Assembly: GCA_037367405.1 (NCBI GenBank)
Contig: JAZKJV010000086.1
Span: forward strand, 1,287,001-1,351,000
Direction of reading: 5' to 3'
DNA length: 64,000 nt
From: Ottelia alismoides
Taxonomy: Eukaryota; Streptophyta; Magnoliopsida; Alismatales; Hydrocharitaceae
How positions within the stretch are numbered: the first letter of the stretch is position 1; each line of letters begins with the position of its first letter. Below, one piece after another: positions 11,949 to 23,800 of this stretch. The notes under the pieces are model-generated. The model saw only the letters and a list, made by a program, of their open reading frames with translations, was not told the origin of the DNA and made no database searches. Position numbers and translations under genes: made by a program.

Positions 11949-11960
11949 TAGTGTCAGAGC
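11949..11960 (+). other. Primer-binding site of copia C
   Basis: TAGTGTCAGAGC directly abuts the LTR. It matches the plant initiator tRNA-Met PBS (TGGTATCAGAGC) except for two changes, and would have primed minus-strand cDNA synthesis. Confidence 0.75.
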
Positions 11961-12514
11961 AATGATTCTAGATTAGAGTTCTTATACCCCAACCAAGACC
12001 TAACCCTGCCCCCCGCCCATCTCCTCTCCTCGCGTGCCTTGTGCCACTGCTACCCCACCCACCAGGGACCCTTGCATGCCACCCCAAGCAGCCCCAGCGC
12101 GCTGTTGCAGCCCTGCAGACAGTCTTGCATGCACTGCCCAACCCTAACCATGGGCTTTTGCGCCACCGTCGGGCTATTCCAGCCCCCCTTGTGTCACCCC
12201 TACCATCTCTGGAACACAACTAGGCCATCTATCAGTGTTGGCAGCTCCATAGGGCCCATCGTAGGCCTTCTACCAGCCCCAGGGTCCTCTTTATTCCTTT
12301 CCAGTATCACCCAACCCTCCTAAATAGTCTGATTTTGAACAGAAAAGGTGATTTCAGACCAATAAATCACCTTTTCTGACCCTAACATGGATCGAGGGTT
12401 GATGAGGATGGTTGTACGAGTCTACACATACAACCAATCCTCTAGATGATCATGTTGACTCGCTCAGATCAGTCTATTACCCCACTCGGGTACTATTTCG
12501 ACCTCCTTTTCACC

Positions 12515-13380
12515 ATGTCAGAGAGAAAGGGTGACATCTTCTCTTCATCTGTTGCCTTCAAGGGCTCGACTCCCATCGTGAAGATGGATGTGATCAACTA
12601 TGAGTTGTCACCCATGCAATTCTTGACCCTCATGCATCGTAATAACACGAAGCACATCCTGAAACAACCATTGTCGGCGGATAAGACTAGGGAGAATGCT
12701 TCGTGGAAGCAAGATGACATGTATGTGTGTATTTGGCTCTGGTACTCTTACCACAGAGATTGCCAATGACAAAGTTAACCAGTCCACCGCCAAGGCGATG
12801 TGGCAATGGGGCATCATAACAACCACATATTACCAAGCGAAGAATGAGGTCAAGATTCTTTAGCTACAGTTCGATATCTACACGACCAAGTAGATGGTCG
12901 CGCTCTGCATGCTTTTTACGGTGTGCTTCGTGGCATGTTCGAGAAGCTTCACAGTTCCATGTTAATTACCACATCTAATGAGTAGCAAATGTGTACACTA
13001 ACTCTACAACGACTGGAATTTTCTTGATTAGTCTTGATCCTGAGTACGAGGCATCATATATACAACTTCTTACAAGTAAAACCTACCTCCCATGGAGGAA
13101 GCATATAGTCGCCTCAGCGTGATTACTGTATCACCTCCGGCCACCACATAAACCTCCTCAACTATGGCTCCATCTCACAGTAGGGGAGGCTTTACTCGGT
13201 TCAAAGGGTGTAGTCCCTGCGATGGAGGAGGCGGACATGAGCATGATCCTTGCACCTATTTTCGTCGCCCAGGTCATTCTGAGGATACATGCTATCAGAA
13301 GCATGTATAGCTCGCATCTGCTCATGTGGTCGAGTATATTAAGCCTCCAGATAGTTCGGCTCCTCATACAGATTCATGTC
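12515..13380 (+). pseudogene. Copia C gag remnant with degraded zinc knuckle
   Basis: The gag ATG is at 12515 (MSERKGDI). The first stretch, open to 12769, holds FKGSTPIVKMD...NYEL..MQF, the N-terminal copia Gag signature also seen in elements A and B. Beyond 12769 it continues through stops and frameshifts with LRGMFEKLH at about 12930. A zinc-knuckle relic lies at about 13245-13290 (CTYFRRPGHSEDTC), in which the second Cys of the CCHC box has become Phe. Gag would have coated the RNA genome. The 11961-12514 leader is GC-rich and has no convincing frame. Non-functional. Confidence 0.8.
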
Positions 13381-13750
13381 TTGATCACGTTGTCTCCCGT
13401 CTGAGGGAGATAATGACTCTTGCCGCCAACACCACTACAGGTTCTCCAGATGTTACAGCCTCTGCCAGAACTTCTTCGAGCTCCTCAGCTATAGCCTATG
13501 CTTCTACCAGTTGTAGCAAGGCAAGTATCATGAAATCTAGTGCTTCCTACCATTTGTGTGGAGATAGAGCGTAGTTTAGTTCATACAGGTCTACACATCC
13601 TAGATGATTGGTCGTCATTACGAACACGGTTCATTTACCTATTACAGGATAGGGAGATGTTCATTTAACACCATTCATGCGCCTACATAATGTTCAATAT
13701 GCACTTGATTTTCATATGAATTTACTTTCTATTAATAAGATTGTTGGAGT
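13381..13750 (+). pseudogene. Copia C protease and GAG-pre-integrase remnant
   Basis: At about 13528 the peptide KSSASYHLCGDRA aligns with the copia protease active site (normally DSGASYH...GDRS). Both the catalytic Asp and the Gly are lost. The downstream stretch RLHNVQYALDFHMNLLSI (about 13680-13735) is the conserved LQNVLYAP...NLLSI segment before GAG-pre-integrase. The integrase that should come next is missing, and sequence passes almost directly to a Pro-rich linker. Element A shows the same segment in better condition. Confidence 0.75.
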
Positions 13751-13779
13751 ATGTGACATGTTGAATGCGTCTGACACTG

Positions 13780-14636
13780 AAGAGAAGGTATATGTGCCTC
13801 CTCCTACGACATTGCCACCTCCAATACTACTACCACGTCTACCACCACCTTCACCATCCAGTACCATGGCTCAACTGTTGCCACGTTTCTATGTTCGTAT
13901 GCCCCCTACCCATTCCTCTGTTATGGTCCTTCCCCATCATCCAACATGATCAAAATATGTACGAGCATATTGTTTCTATTGATGGTACTAGCGATTTGTC
14001 CATGCAGTATGCTATTTTACCTGATAAGCAGATGTCCTCTCAGAAGGATAGTTTATAACTTGAGGAGGCATGTGACCTTGATGTGCCTATTGCTATACGG
14101 AAGCGGAGACATGCTTGTGCTACTTTTCCTCTTGCAACCCATGTTTCTTGGGGTGATTCTTAGAGGATTACGTGAGATACCAAATATATATCTGGATGCG
14201 ATGCAGAATAATCAGTGACAACTTGTCATAGAAGAGGAGATAACAATATTATAGTCATGTGGCACATGAAGCATTGTTACAGCTCCTATTGGAGCATCTG
14301 TTGTGTAAGGCAAATGGGTGCTCACGGTGAAGCATCGAGCAATTGACAATGTGGACCGCTATAAGGCGAGATTTATAGCTCGTGTGTTCACCTAGACATA
14401 TGGGATGGACTATCAAGATATTTTATCCCAAGTGGCTCGACATTCTTCACTGCGGATCCTTCTCTCTGTTGCTATGACACGAGATTAGTCCCTATATCAT
14501 TTTGATGTGTATAGTTATTTTCTATACAGTGACCAACAGGAGGATATCGACATACAACAGATGCCAGGGTTCGTTACTAAGGGGAATTGTCATATGGTTT
14601 GTAGACTTCATAAGGTTTATCTATGACCTTAAGCAG
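13780..14636 (+). pseudogene. Copia C linker and reverse transcriptase remnant
   Basis: A proline-rich linker (PPPTTLPPPILLPRLPPPSP, about 13795-13855), of the kind found between copia integrase and RT, is followed after decayed sequence by RT from about 14275. The motifs are KWVLTVKHRA, DRYKARFIAR, YGMDYQDI, SSLRILLSVA, YHFDVYS (a derivative of HQFDVKNAF) and GNCHMVCRLHKV. At least three in-frame stops interrupt this stretch. The gene is cut at 14636 by the LTR of element G, before the catalytic Asp-Asp pair. Confidence 0.83.
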
Positions 14637-14928
14637 TGTTAGAAAATATAATGCGGAAGCTTGATCAGAGAAATAAATATAAAAACATTAAGAACATGGG
14701 ATTTTAACATGGAACCCTGCTTCCTATGGAGCGAGATGAAACCAGAGGAGAACGCCTCAAAGGTTTGATGTATGCATTATACTTTCTCACTGGATACATA
14801 GGATGAGGGGCTTCTTATATAACCCTCACCTACTCTCTACATCTCACAATTGGTAGATGTGGGACAAAACAACTGGATGTGGTAAATGGATATTCCCATC
14901 TTACATGATAATGATGCATACTCTAACA
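14637..14928 (-). repeat. 3' LTR of minus-strand element G
   Basis: A 292-bp LTR. On the minus strand it begins TGTTAGAGTATGCATC and ends TTTTCTAACA, with short inverted ends TGTTAGA/TCTAACA. The polypurine tract lies directly upstream on minus (14929-14942). The left flank AGCAG (14632-14636) is the candidate target duplication. A diverged, truncated partner LTR is at 30602. Confidence 0.8.
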
Positions 14929-14942
14929 CTCCCCCTCAAGCT
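14929..14942 (-). other. Polypurine tract of element G
   Basis: On the minus strand AGCTTGAGGGGGAG immediately precedes the LTR start TGTTAGAG. This is the standard plus-strand priming site of plant copia elements. Confidence 0.8.
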
Positions 14943-15250
14943 GGAGCATGCAATGCTCATCTTGGACAAAGAGAAAGAAATCATGAACTCACAATACAAG
15001 ACACTACATACAATATCAACTCAACGCGCACAACTGTCGATTGTTGTTGAGGATGTTGCTTCTCATGCCATGCAGGTGAGGAGGACCAAACATGCTAGAG
15101 TGTGAGTCAAACCGAGTATGCTTTGTTCTATGCTTGTCAGAGCCACTAAATCCGAAAATGTTTCTCCACCTGAAGAACCCTGGCCCGCTACATGTAGAAG
15201 ACTGAATCATGTTGACAACTGCTCCATCTCTGAAGGGCTGAACTGAAAAG
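14943..15250 (-). other. 3' internal region of element G, no recognised coding
   Basis: This is the internal sequence next to the 3' LTR of G. I see no copia RNase H motif, which would be expected here in an autonomous element. G may be non-autonomous, or its pol end may have decayed or been lost. The right edge, where organellar DNA begins, is uncertain by about 100 bp. Confidence 0.5.
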
Positions 15251-16514
15251 CTATGAAGACATCCTTGTTACAGTGATCCATTTAGTCATCCCACTCCACT
15301 CGATAGGGATTCGGGTGAGCGTCTGACAACCCCTTTATTCTTTGCCTCGACAATTGATTCATGATATCCAGAGTACTCCCCACCCCCTCCTCGGCGGCCC
15401 TGACGCCAATGCTCGGGATTGCCCCCCAGCGGGAAGCGGGCGAACCTTCGGGTCTTTTCCGGATTTCTCTTCCGACCTGATGCTTTTTTTAATAATAGCT
15501 AATTCTTCTTCTGATTATTTATGTGGGAAAAGTGCTTGTCTTTATAGAAGATCGGCTGAGAATGACGGGAATACTAGGAGTAGCCTTTTCGCGGGCTAGC
15601 GGAACTGGGCAGGTTGTTTGGCTAGGTAACATAATGGAGTTACAAGGCTTGGGGAAGCTCTTGCTCGCCCGTGAACCCTCGGTCACCGGCTCCCCTGTCA
15701 TCTTTAGTAGGACTAATACAAAGCTAATAGTCCTGGGCGGTTCTGCGACTTTCTACTTTATACTATGAAAAACGAGCAGTTGCACACGTCGAGCAGTGCG
15801 GGAGACTGGAGAATGGGGAGAGGTCAAATCAGGGTCAACATATGGGGCATTTCCTTGTTCTTCAGCTTTTTCCGTCCTTTCAAAGACTTCGTGGCCACTT
15901 CGCACCCCCTTTCTATCTAGTTCTAGGTTTTTGTTATCAGCGTGCGGGTCTGTTGACCGTGTTCAGCCATTGTTAACTTGGCAGTCGCGACCAGCTTGGG
16001 ATGTGCGGTGTCACCCTAATGATGAGCAGTTATAACCTTCTTTGAAGAGAGGGGAAATCGAGAGAAATTAGGAGAATCTATTTCTGGCTAAGCACTTCCT
16101 GTAGATGAGCTCTGCTTGTTTGGGAATGTGGTTTCTACGGCCAGCGGAAATGACTCTTTAGACCTACGCGTCTAGATTTTGAGGGATCCCGGACTCGGGA
16201 AAGACGTACGAAAAGAAAATAGAATACATATAGAATGACGAGAGCATATTCTCAAATCTAGTAGCTCTATTTAAACTCGAAGCATTGATTGAGGTAGTCA
16301 AATACGATGCTTGATGTCGGAAATTTCTTGGTAGCCTTACCTAGTCTTGAAGCGATGCCAACATTTTGGAAAGAGAAGCTCCCTACGCGTCAGGTGCGAG
16401 CGAAAGTGCTGTAGGTGCCATAGTTCAGCTGCTAAGATTCCCGAATATGAATATATAGTTGTCAAGCCTTCCCCAGAGGTCTCTTACCGCAGATCTTTGG
16501 CCCAAGTTTAAGTC

Positions 16515-16612
16515 ACAGCTTCTAAGTGTAGGATAACCCCAAGGGGTCATAGGGTTTTTTCTACCAATTGGGGCTCTCCCTTCACCGCCCCCATGGGGAT
16601 GATCTAGTTTCG
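16515..16612 (-). pseudogene. rpl2: Plastid rpl2 fragment (C-terminal part)
   Basis: Minus-strand translation gives [16 protein letters not shown] followed by TPWGYPTL. This is the conserved C-terminal segment of chloroplast ribosomal protein L2 (usual form [17 protein letters not shown]...TPWGYPAL). The mitochondrial L2 paralogue reads differently after HPHGGGEGR, so the source is plastid. About 30 codons remain and sequence on both sides is unrelated. It is most likely plastid DNA carried within mitochondrial DNA. Confidence 0.85.
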
Positions 16613-16861
16613 GCATAACAAAGCATGAAAGTTCTTCCTCTGTTCATCAGGAAGAGAAGCTTGTACGGAAGCATGAAGGATCCTTTCCCCTGCTCGCTGG
16701 TAAACCCACCTGCACCCCCCACGAGTAGAAAGAAGAGCTGAGGCCCGAATTGGATATACTAGTTGAAAGGAGGGATCAGATAGGTACGTAAGTTAAGGGA
16801 AGTTCCGGGAAAGTTATCAAGATTTGCCAACTCATTCGAACTGTACTACTAGCTAACCGCA

Positions 16862-16949
16862 TAGTAGAGAAATGCTGACGGAAAAACGCATAGGACCATT
16901 GCATCCAGTAGTGGTCCTATGCTTTTTGCCCGTCAGAATTTCTCTACTA
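16862..16949. repeat. Large imperfect hairpin (37-38 nt arms, 13-nt loop)
   Basis: Arm 16862-16898 and arm 16912-16949 are reverse complements except for about three mismatches and a one-base bulge. The outer ends read TAGTAGAGAAAT and ATTTCTCTACTA. Such isolated hairpins are common in organellar intergenic DNA and can act as mRNA 3' ends or mobile hairpin elements. Its function here is unknown. Confidence 0.85.
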
Positions 16950-17817
16950 GCATGAAAGTTTCCGATTTGATATAGTCAGAAAAAACCTATTGCCAGATTT
17001 GACTGACATCCCTACTGGATGCCTCCACCGCGGTTGACCAGAGGATGAGAGTAGGGTACCCAATTAGATATTACGGGTCAAAAGACTTTGACTTTTGGGA
17101 CTAGTTTGCCCTAGCTTTGGGAAAGTGAGTTTATATCGCGAAAGCCTGACGTTCTTTGCCTCTCTCTCATCTGCTCTTCTTTTTGTCTGGGGGAAAATAC
17201 ATCAATCCAGTCTTTTCACTTTTGAGGAGGGAGAAGGACTTGGCCCGAGAAACTAATCTCATTCAAGCTGAAAAAGGGGAAAAACAAGACTTTGATGGGG
17301 CACTTAGTGATTTTCCGGAGGATTCCTCCTCTTTTCTGGGCAGGTGTGTGAGATCGCGGCTATGGCGGTATAGCGTATCTGTCCTTTCAGTGAGAGTACG
17401 TCAAGTGAAGGGAGAAAGGAAAAGGTGCTGTTAAATACAGATTCCGGAGAATCCGTCGACGATTCAGATCTGCTGCGGATGATATAACAACTCCTAGTCT
17501 ATTTGAATATAGAAAAGAAACCTGTTGCCACGCCGACCATCTTCGGAGCACGGAAAGCAAATCATACATTGAGTTTGGCGAATTTCAAAGTTCAAGATTG
17601 ACTAAAATGCCCTTGATTATTTCATATTATGGCACGTCGACGAACCAATCTCCCGTGGGTCTCGACATCAGTCTTTCCGTCTTTGTTTTGCAAGGTCCCC
17701 TGGAGGGCTACAATATTGAGAAAATCCCCTACCCTCGGAAGAGGATAGCAACAACTATCATATATGCCGACTACTTTCTGCGAAATCTTCTAGACTACCT
17801 TCTCAGGTCGTCCAGTC

Positions 17818-17880
17818 AAAAGTCTAGGGAAAGATGAGATTGATCCTAATTGTCTATTGCTCCTGGAATCTCACTATTGG
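17818..17880 (+). repeat. Inverted repeat copy 1 (63 bp) in the NUMT
   Basis: This sequence recurs in reverse complement at 25810-25872 with two mismatches by eye. It runs from AAAAGTCTAGGG to ACTATTGG and lies 33 bp from the psbB fragment. Short dispersed repeats like this drive recombination in plant mitochondrial genomes. Confidence 0.88.
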
Positions 17881-17912
17881 AGGAATCCCCCTTCCCCGCT
17901 TTCGCCTACTTA

Positions 17913-18030
17913 CCTGCGTACCCAATTCCAAATAGCTGCCAAAAAGCACAAACCAGAAAACACAATATGTGCCCCTGCCACACCTTCGTAACTCCAAATA
18001 CCCTCGTTATAGTCCCCCCTCCAACCGCCC
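17913..18030 (-). pseudogene. psbB: Plastid psbB (CP47) fragment
   Basis: The minus strand encodes [18 protein letters not shown] followed by [10 protein letters not shown]. This is the conserved lumenal-loop and membrane segment of photosystem II protein CP47 (usual form [19 protein letters not shown]...IWHWVYWD). The His of IWHW is replaced by Asn, and the frame ends within three codons after it. About 35 codons remain of roughly 508. Upstream, GGTIT is blurred by small indels. A dead plastid-derived piece. Confidence 0.87.
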
Positions 18031-18687
18031 CATTCATTAGTTATTTCTAAACGAGACAACTAAAAAGCAAAGTTTCGGAAATTCGCCTATTCTTCTTATA
18101 CTGACCCGGTTCGCATATCAGCAAGGACTAGGCTGACGGCAGACTAGAGCATGCTAGCTTGCTAAAAGGAAAAGGGCCTCTCAGGAGGAAATGGAATTCA
18201 CCAAATAGACCCCTCGGCGTCTATGACCTGGGTCCTCGGTCACAAGCCGGAGGTAGGATATTCTTAAGTCGTAGTGGTTAGCTGGGCAAGGCAATCTCTC
18301 GAGTCCTAACTAGGCTTTCTATATATTCCCGAAACATCACACCTTTCACTCCAGACATCTTATCAACACAGGTGTGGGCTTAAAAGTCTCGAGAAATAGA
18401 GTTTTCCCCTCAACATCATAAAATAGAGCTTTCCCTCAGAGGGTCCAATCAATGGGCTCCCTACTCTTGTTGCCGACCTTGCTCCTTCGAGGCATGCATG
18501 GTCTTCTGCTCAACTAATGAGAAGGGTCGGGGAAGCGTGTACGTTGTCATTCGGATTCAATTGGCGGATGGGGATTCGAAGTCTTCTATCAAAGAGCCTC
18601 GAGGACTGCCAATCCGGAAACCCCTACAAACGGTTCAAAGGACAGACAAACGGATATAATTGTATCGCTGCCTTCTAACTAGTTAAT

Positions 18688-19083
18688 GTGGGTTTCGATC
18701 CCCAGATTGACCTGGAGCAGGAAGGATCTCGAAGAGTTTGCATCTCGCTTTCTGACTTCTTGCCTACCGCTTCGGTCCATGAGAAAGCAAGCACTAACAC
18801 CTTCCTCGTTGGGGTGGGGCTCCACGCACCGGGAAAAGGCTTTCGCGACGGCAAGACCGGTCAGTTGATCGACGTTTTCGTGAAATCCTTGAAGTACCCT
18901 TATGTGAGGTCGGACTCTGAAGCGAAGCCAAAATACAGGCTGGGTTCAATGTGCAAATGGGAAATTCGAAAGAGATCAAAAATGAATATTTGTGAACAAT
19001 GTGGATATCTTTTTTTCATTAGTAGTTCAGATAGAATCGAACTAGAGAAGAACTACTTTTTGATAAAAAAAAGTCCGCTTTGA
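18688..19083 (+). pseudogene. accD: ORF ending in a plastid accD fragment
   Basis: This 131-codon open frame joins two parts. Codons about 1-96 are unrecognised (they include KGFRDGKTGQLIDVFVKSL). Codons about 97-119 read [11 protein letters not shown] and, after two changed residues, SSSDRIEL. That is the zinc-finger region of plastid acetyl-CoA carboxylase beta subunit AccD (usual form [23 protein letters not shown]). The HLKM segment has become LFFI and the frame leaves accD homology after DRIEL. The fragment itself spans about 18975-19045. The chimeric ORF is typical of rearranged mitochondrial DNA, and expression is doubtful. Confidence 0.72.
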
Positions 19084-20799
19084 GAATGGCGCCCGCCTTT
19101 TCGCGCTGAGCGAGTCTTTTTCCTACTCTAACCCCCGTCTCCGTGCATCTAGCTGGAAAGCAATAACTAAATAGAAAGGTCTGTGGTGGTTCAGGGTATG
19201 AAATGAGAAGAAGTTATGATAAAGGGCCCCGGTATCGGACGCCACAAGTACTTCCCTCGTCTTAGAGCTACGTGCAGTTCGTGAATGTCCCTTGCCTGAT
19301 CTCAAGTGGGAACTCATGGCACAACAAGACAAATACCTCTTTTTGAGGCTGGGTTCCAGAGGGGGCCCCATCTTTCTTGAAAGATATGAGATCAGGGTAG
19401 AAGTGGGAAGCGGGCATTCTTTTTCATTGACGGACTGCTATTTCTGGGTCGAAGAGCGGTAAAGAAGTGTGGATTCTGTTCGTTGCGTCTAGTCTGTGAT
19501 CTGAAGGGCCCCAAATATATTATCTAGTATAGTCTCAGCGGACGCGATAGCCCCTTCGCTTCCGCCCGATCCAAACGATCGACTTGGCGCAGGAGGCCCA
19601 ACATTCAGGGCTGGAAGGAGGCAAGCTCCCGATAGTCAAGGGGTAGCGGAGAAGTCAGCAAGCAAGATCCGGGCTTTATCAGGACACCTTAGGCTCTCAG
19701 TCCACGGTCCCTCTCTCGATCCAGCGAACCAGAGATCAAGGAGGGTGAGCTAAAAGCAGAAGAGCAACTGTGTTGGAACTGCACTTCTTCCCATAGAAAG
19801 AAGAGGTCCCATGCCTCATATTTCTTTGAAGGGACCCGTACTTCAACTAGATATTCGGGGCGGACTAATTTCCATTCTTCTTCTTTTTTCACTATGAAAC
19901 CTCAGGGACAATGACTTTTGGAAAATGAAATAAAAAAACAAAGAAATTTCTCGTAAATAAAAGATAGTTCTTTTGGCACGGTATCAGATGAAGCCAACTA
20001 ATGGAGGTAGCAAACCCAGGATTTGCCTAGGACTTTCGCATTTCATTTACATAGCTTGCAGGCTTCCTTTTGCTTCGAGTTCCGAGATGATCAGGGAACA
20101 TCATCGAGATTGGTGGTCGGTGGTGCCTCCTTCAGAGAGTAAGTGCTTATTCGAAGAACTATCTATCCTTCCACGATAGGAAGACAACCTTCCAACTTCT
20201 GCTGTCTGGGAAAGGGCGAAGTCTACTATATATTAGCTTGTTAAAGGAGAAGGGTCCGCACGCAGGAGGTTACTACAGGTTAATAGGGCAAGCAAGTCAG
20301 AGGTTGTACGAAGAGCAGACGACGGACGACCCGTCTTTCCAAGTTATTATGGAAAGAAAGACTAGACCCTTCGAAAAAAAGCCTTTCTCATTATTCGCGA
20401 TTATCAGTAGTAGGCGATTCGAACCACTTTCTCAGAGAATCTGGGCCAAAAGTGAGCTCTTTTGCATCAGTCAAAGTGAGCAAGGTCAGTGTAATCCTAC
20501 CAGGATTCAACACTCATGCCAGCACACCAAATCACTGCATCTAACATGTCAGAAGATAACTACTCTGAGACCCTTGTGTTCCAATCAACCATCTTATCTA
20601 CGATGGACCTAGGATCAAATATGATTTCTGAAAGCCCCCTTTGACCATAATCAACGCATGTACGCCTAGATAGGAATCTCATCAACCAAGTAGCCGGATG
20701 CCGAAGACGAACTTGCTGGCAACTGCAGGATCAGGACAATTCCTAGGCAAGGCTACCCAGCCTTGGACGCACCAACCATGCTTACCAGGAAAAATATGA

Positions 20800-20827
20800 G
20801 ACAAAGTTGAAGCGTAGAGAAGTCCAC
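20800..20827 (+). repeat. 28-bp direct repeat, copy 1
   Basis: GACAAAGTTGAAGCGTAGAG plus AAGTCCAC occurs here and again, identical, at 27731-27758, 6.9 kb apart in the same orientation. It is consistent with the small repeats of plant mitochondrial DNA. Confidence 0.85.
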
Positions 20828-23800
20828 ATGATTCGATCCTCCCGTAGGTCACACCCTACGAAAAACTTGGTACATGAAATAATTGTGGCAGGCCCCACCT
20901 CTCCGCTCCTGCCCCCAAGCTGATTTGAAAACTACTATCATCGTACATTTTGGGGGTCACGGGACTAGCATCACTCTCCCCTCCCTGTCGAACTAGATAT
21001 TAGGTCTCACAGGGATACCTGGGAGGAGGAGCGTGCAAGCCGATAGAGAGGCATAAAAGAGCCTAGAGTAGGTGGGCATTCATTCAAATCTTTCAAAGTC
21101 GACGAACTAGGAAACACTAGGGTCATATCCGAAGCGAACTCAAAGCAACCAACAACCATCGTTTTCCCTCGCCCGCAATTCCGCTTTGGGACCACCCCTG
21201 ACTCTACCATTATTATAGGGGTATGGGGTTCGAGACCTCTTCTACTATATAAACCATCTAAATTCACTTTATTGATTTTAGCTTATAAAGCTTTTAGAAA
21301 TATATATTAGGATATTTATATATAGTAGCGAGTATTTTCTCTCAATTGCTGCTGTGGGTATTTGATTTAATATGAGAATATTGGATTTTCTATCTATCTC
21401 ACTCAAGTTCATTGGTTTCAAGAGCATTCTGCCACTTTTTGGCGACTTTCTTAGTGAGTGAATGGGAAAAGTATAGGAAGAGGGGAGGATAGATTGACCA
21501 AAGGCTGGTTAGCCGACTGTCTTGAGGGGGGGAGGGGATCAGGACAAGAATGAATCCGGCCTCTTTTGGATTGCGCGATGAATAGGCAGACGGGCCAAAC
21601 GAGCATATTTAGCATGTTTTCGTCATCTGTGATCGAGAAAGTCTAGCAGTCCACCCGACGTCCCCCTTTCGGCGGCAAGTCCCTCGCATACTTGCTTGCC
21701 CGCCTAAATGGATTTCTTGATCAGAGTCGGCTTTCACTCAAGTGTACGTCAGTCATTCGTTTACCTCCTGTTTTTTCGCTGACCCGCTTACTGGGTTTAG
21801 GGGACTTTTCTCTGCCCCATCAAAGTCCTATTTTTCCCCTTTTTTCAGCGCAACTAAGTCAGGTAAGATAGGAATTACTTTCAAGCCCGCGACTAGACTT
21901 TCTATATGGTATAAGATATGGGCACCAATCAGAAGTTTATCACAGCCATCATCTTGATTTTAAGCAGACAGATGTGCAAGGGTTCCCTCTCACAGATAGT
22001 GTAGTTATAGTAATAGTTGACTAGGAAAGAGGTTCTGCTTTTTCTCACTTTCAGACAAATGGGGCTTTGCTTTGGAAAATATTGTTGAAGGAATCGGAGC
22101 TGCTATAGCTTTGGAACTAATTACTAGAATGCGCGGGAAGAGATGGTAGTCATTTAGGGCATCAAAGACGCGTATAAAGAGGGAGGCCGGAGATACGGGG
22201 AGCTCGCTGGTTGATTTCGAAAACATATGATTTTAGCAAAATTCCTGCCTTTCAACATGCTTTGCCCTTTTTCGGTCGAGATTTCTCGACTTCGAAATGT
22301 CTCGAAGCGTCATCATAGCAAAGAAGGAAGGGGAAGAGATCGAACACTACATCTCCTCAAAGGCCGCTAGAATGGCATCAAGTCGATTCACATCCAAGCG
22401 GGAGTGGTTTCTTTCTTTATATAATTGAGTCTTGGTGGTCTGTTGGAGACCTGAATTAGACAACCCAATATTGATCGGGTTCGTGACCCTCCAGGCTGGG
22501 CCTCGGTGACGAAGGTAGACAGAGCAAGAAAGCCGTGGTGTGGTAGTAGTTCCCACACACCTATCTAGTATCTACGTATGAGCCGGAGTGAGGGAAGGCG
22601 ACTAACTAATCTCAGCGGGAAAGTCCCCTGGGTGAAGCACGAATGACAGATCAATGGGAAAAGAGGCGACCTAGGGAGAGAAGCCCCAAGGGAGTCAGGC
22701 GAACCCTCTGATTTTGACTTCGAGGGGGAGCGGAGGGAAAGGAAGGTATGGTAGTAGGATCTCCTTTCTTTATACGTCATTTTTGTCTCCCTCTCAATCG
22801 GAGTCCTGTCTATATACGTCATTTCATTCTCTCTCTCACTCAGCATCCACTCATCACATCCTGGGGTGGAAGAAGGTCCCAATGGTTCGGTTGTTCGCCA
22901 ATTCAAGTGGTACGTGAGTTGGGTTTAGAACGTCACTAAGCAGGATGGAAGAATTAAAGGTGCGGGGAGAACCGGGAAAGAGAAAACAGAGTGGTACGAA
23001 GCCGTGGAGGCGACTATATATTTGGAAGCTGGAACTATATATGCGGGGCTAAGTAGGATTGTGAAAACCGAAGGAGACGTAGTGTGCGACTCGGACTTAA
23101 TGGCGAAGAAGGCTAGTGTGAAGCGGCTTATCAGAATTGGGCAAAGGACTCTGACTACCGAACTCTGGAGCTGTGGATAGCACTCCCAGGGTCAACTCTG
23201 AGACCTTCCTTTGCTCCTCTCTTCCTGAGCTTGGAAAAAGAAAGCGGTGAGGGCATTGTTTCGAACTTGTGGAATACTCATCTTCCCATAGAAAAGAAAG
23301 AAACCTCATCTCAGTAGTCCGCAAATCCTAGCTATTTTTGGTTGGCCTCGCATTCAGGGAAATCCGAAAAACAAAGCCCAGATTTTCCGGTCGAATCATC
23401 CCTGCCCAAAGTCCAGATCTTTGTGGAGCCAAGATTGGGCGAGTCACTTATTGCTCCCGGTCCAGAAAGTTTGTCTGATAACACAGGAGGGGAAAGATCA
23501 GAATCCGTTTTCTCAACTCTCCTTCCTTGCGTCAGCCACACTTTTTCTTGCTGGTCATAGGCTTGGAGAACCTCAGGTAGTAGCTGACATACATGGACGG
23601 ATAGTATTTCAAAGTCAGGAAGATCAATATATTGAGGAAAAGATTATATCAACCAAACAATGATCTCATATATAATGATATATAAATGGAACCCAGCCGA
23701 TAGATATCCACCTTCCGAAGCTATGGATATCCCATCTTAGGGTACGTAATTGACTAGTACAGAAGCTGCATCAAAGTCGTAGCTGCCCTTCTCATAGTCG

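Noticed and set aside
18640..18715. Possible tRNA 3' part around TTTCGATCCCC
   Set aside because: The T-stem does not pair and no anticodon or acceptor arm can be built upstream.
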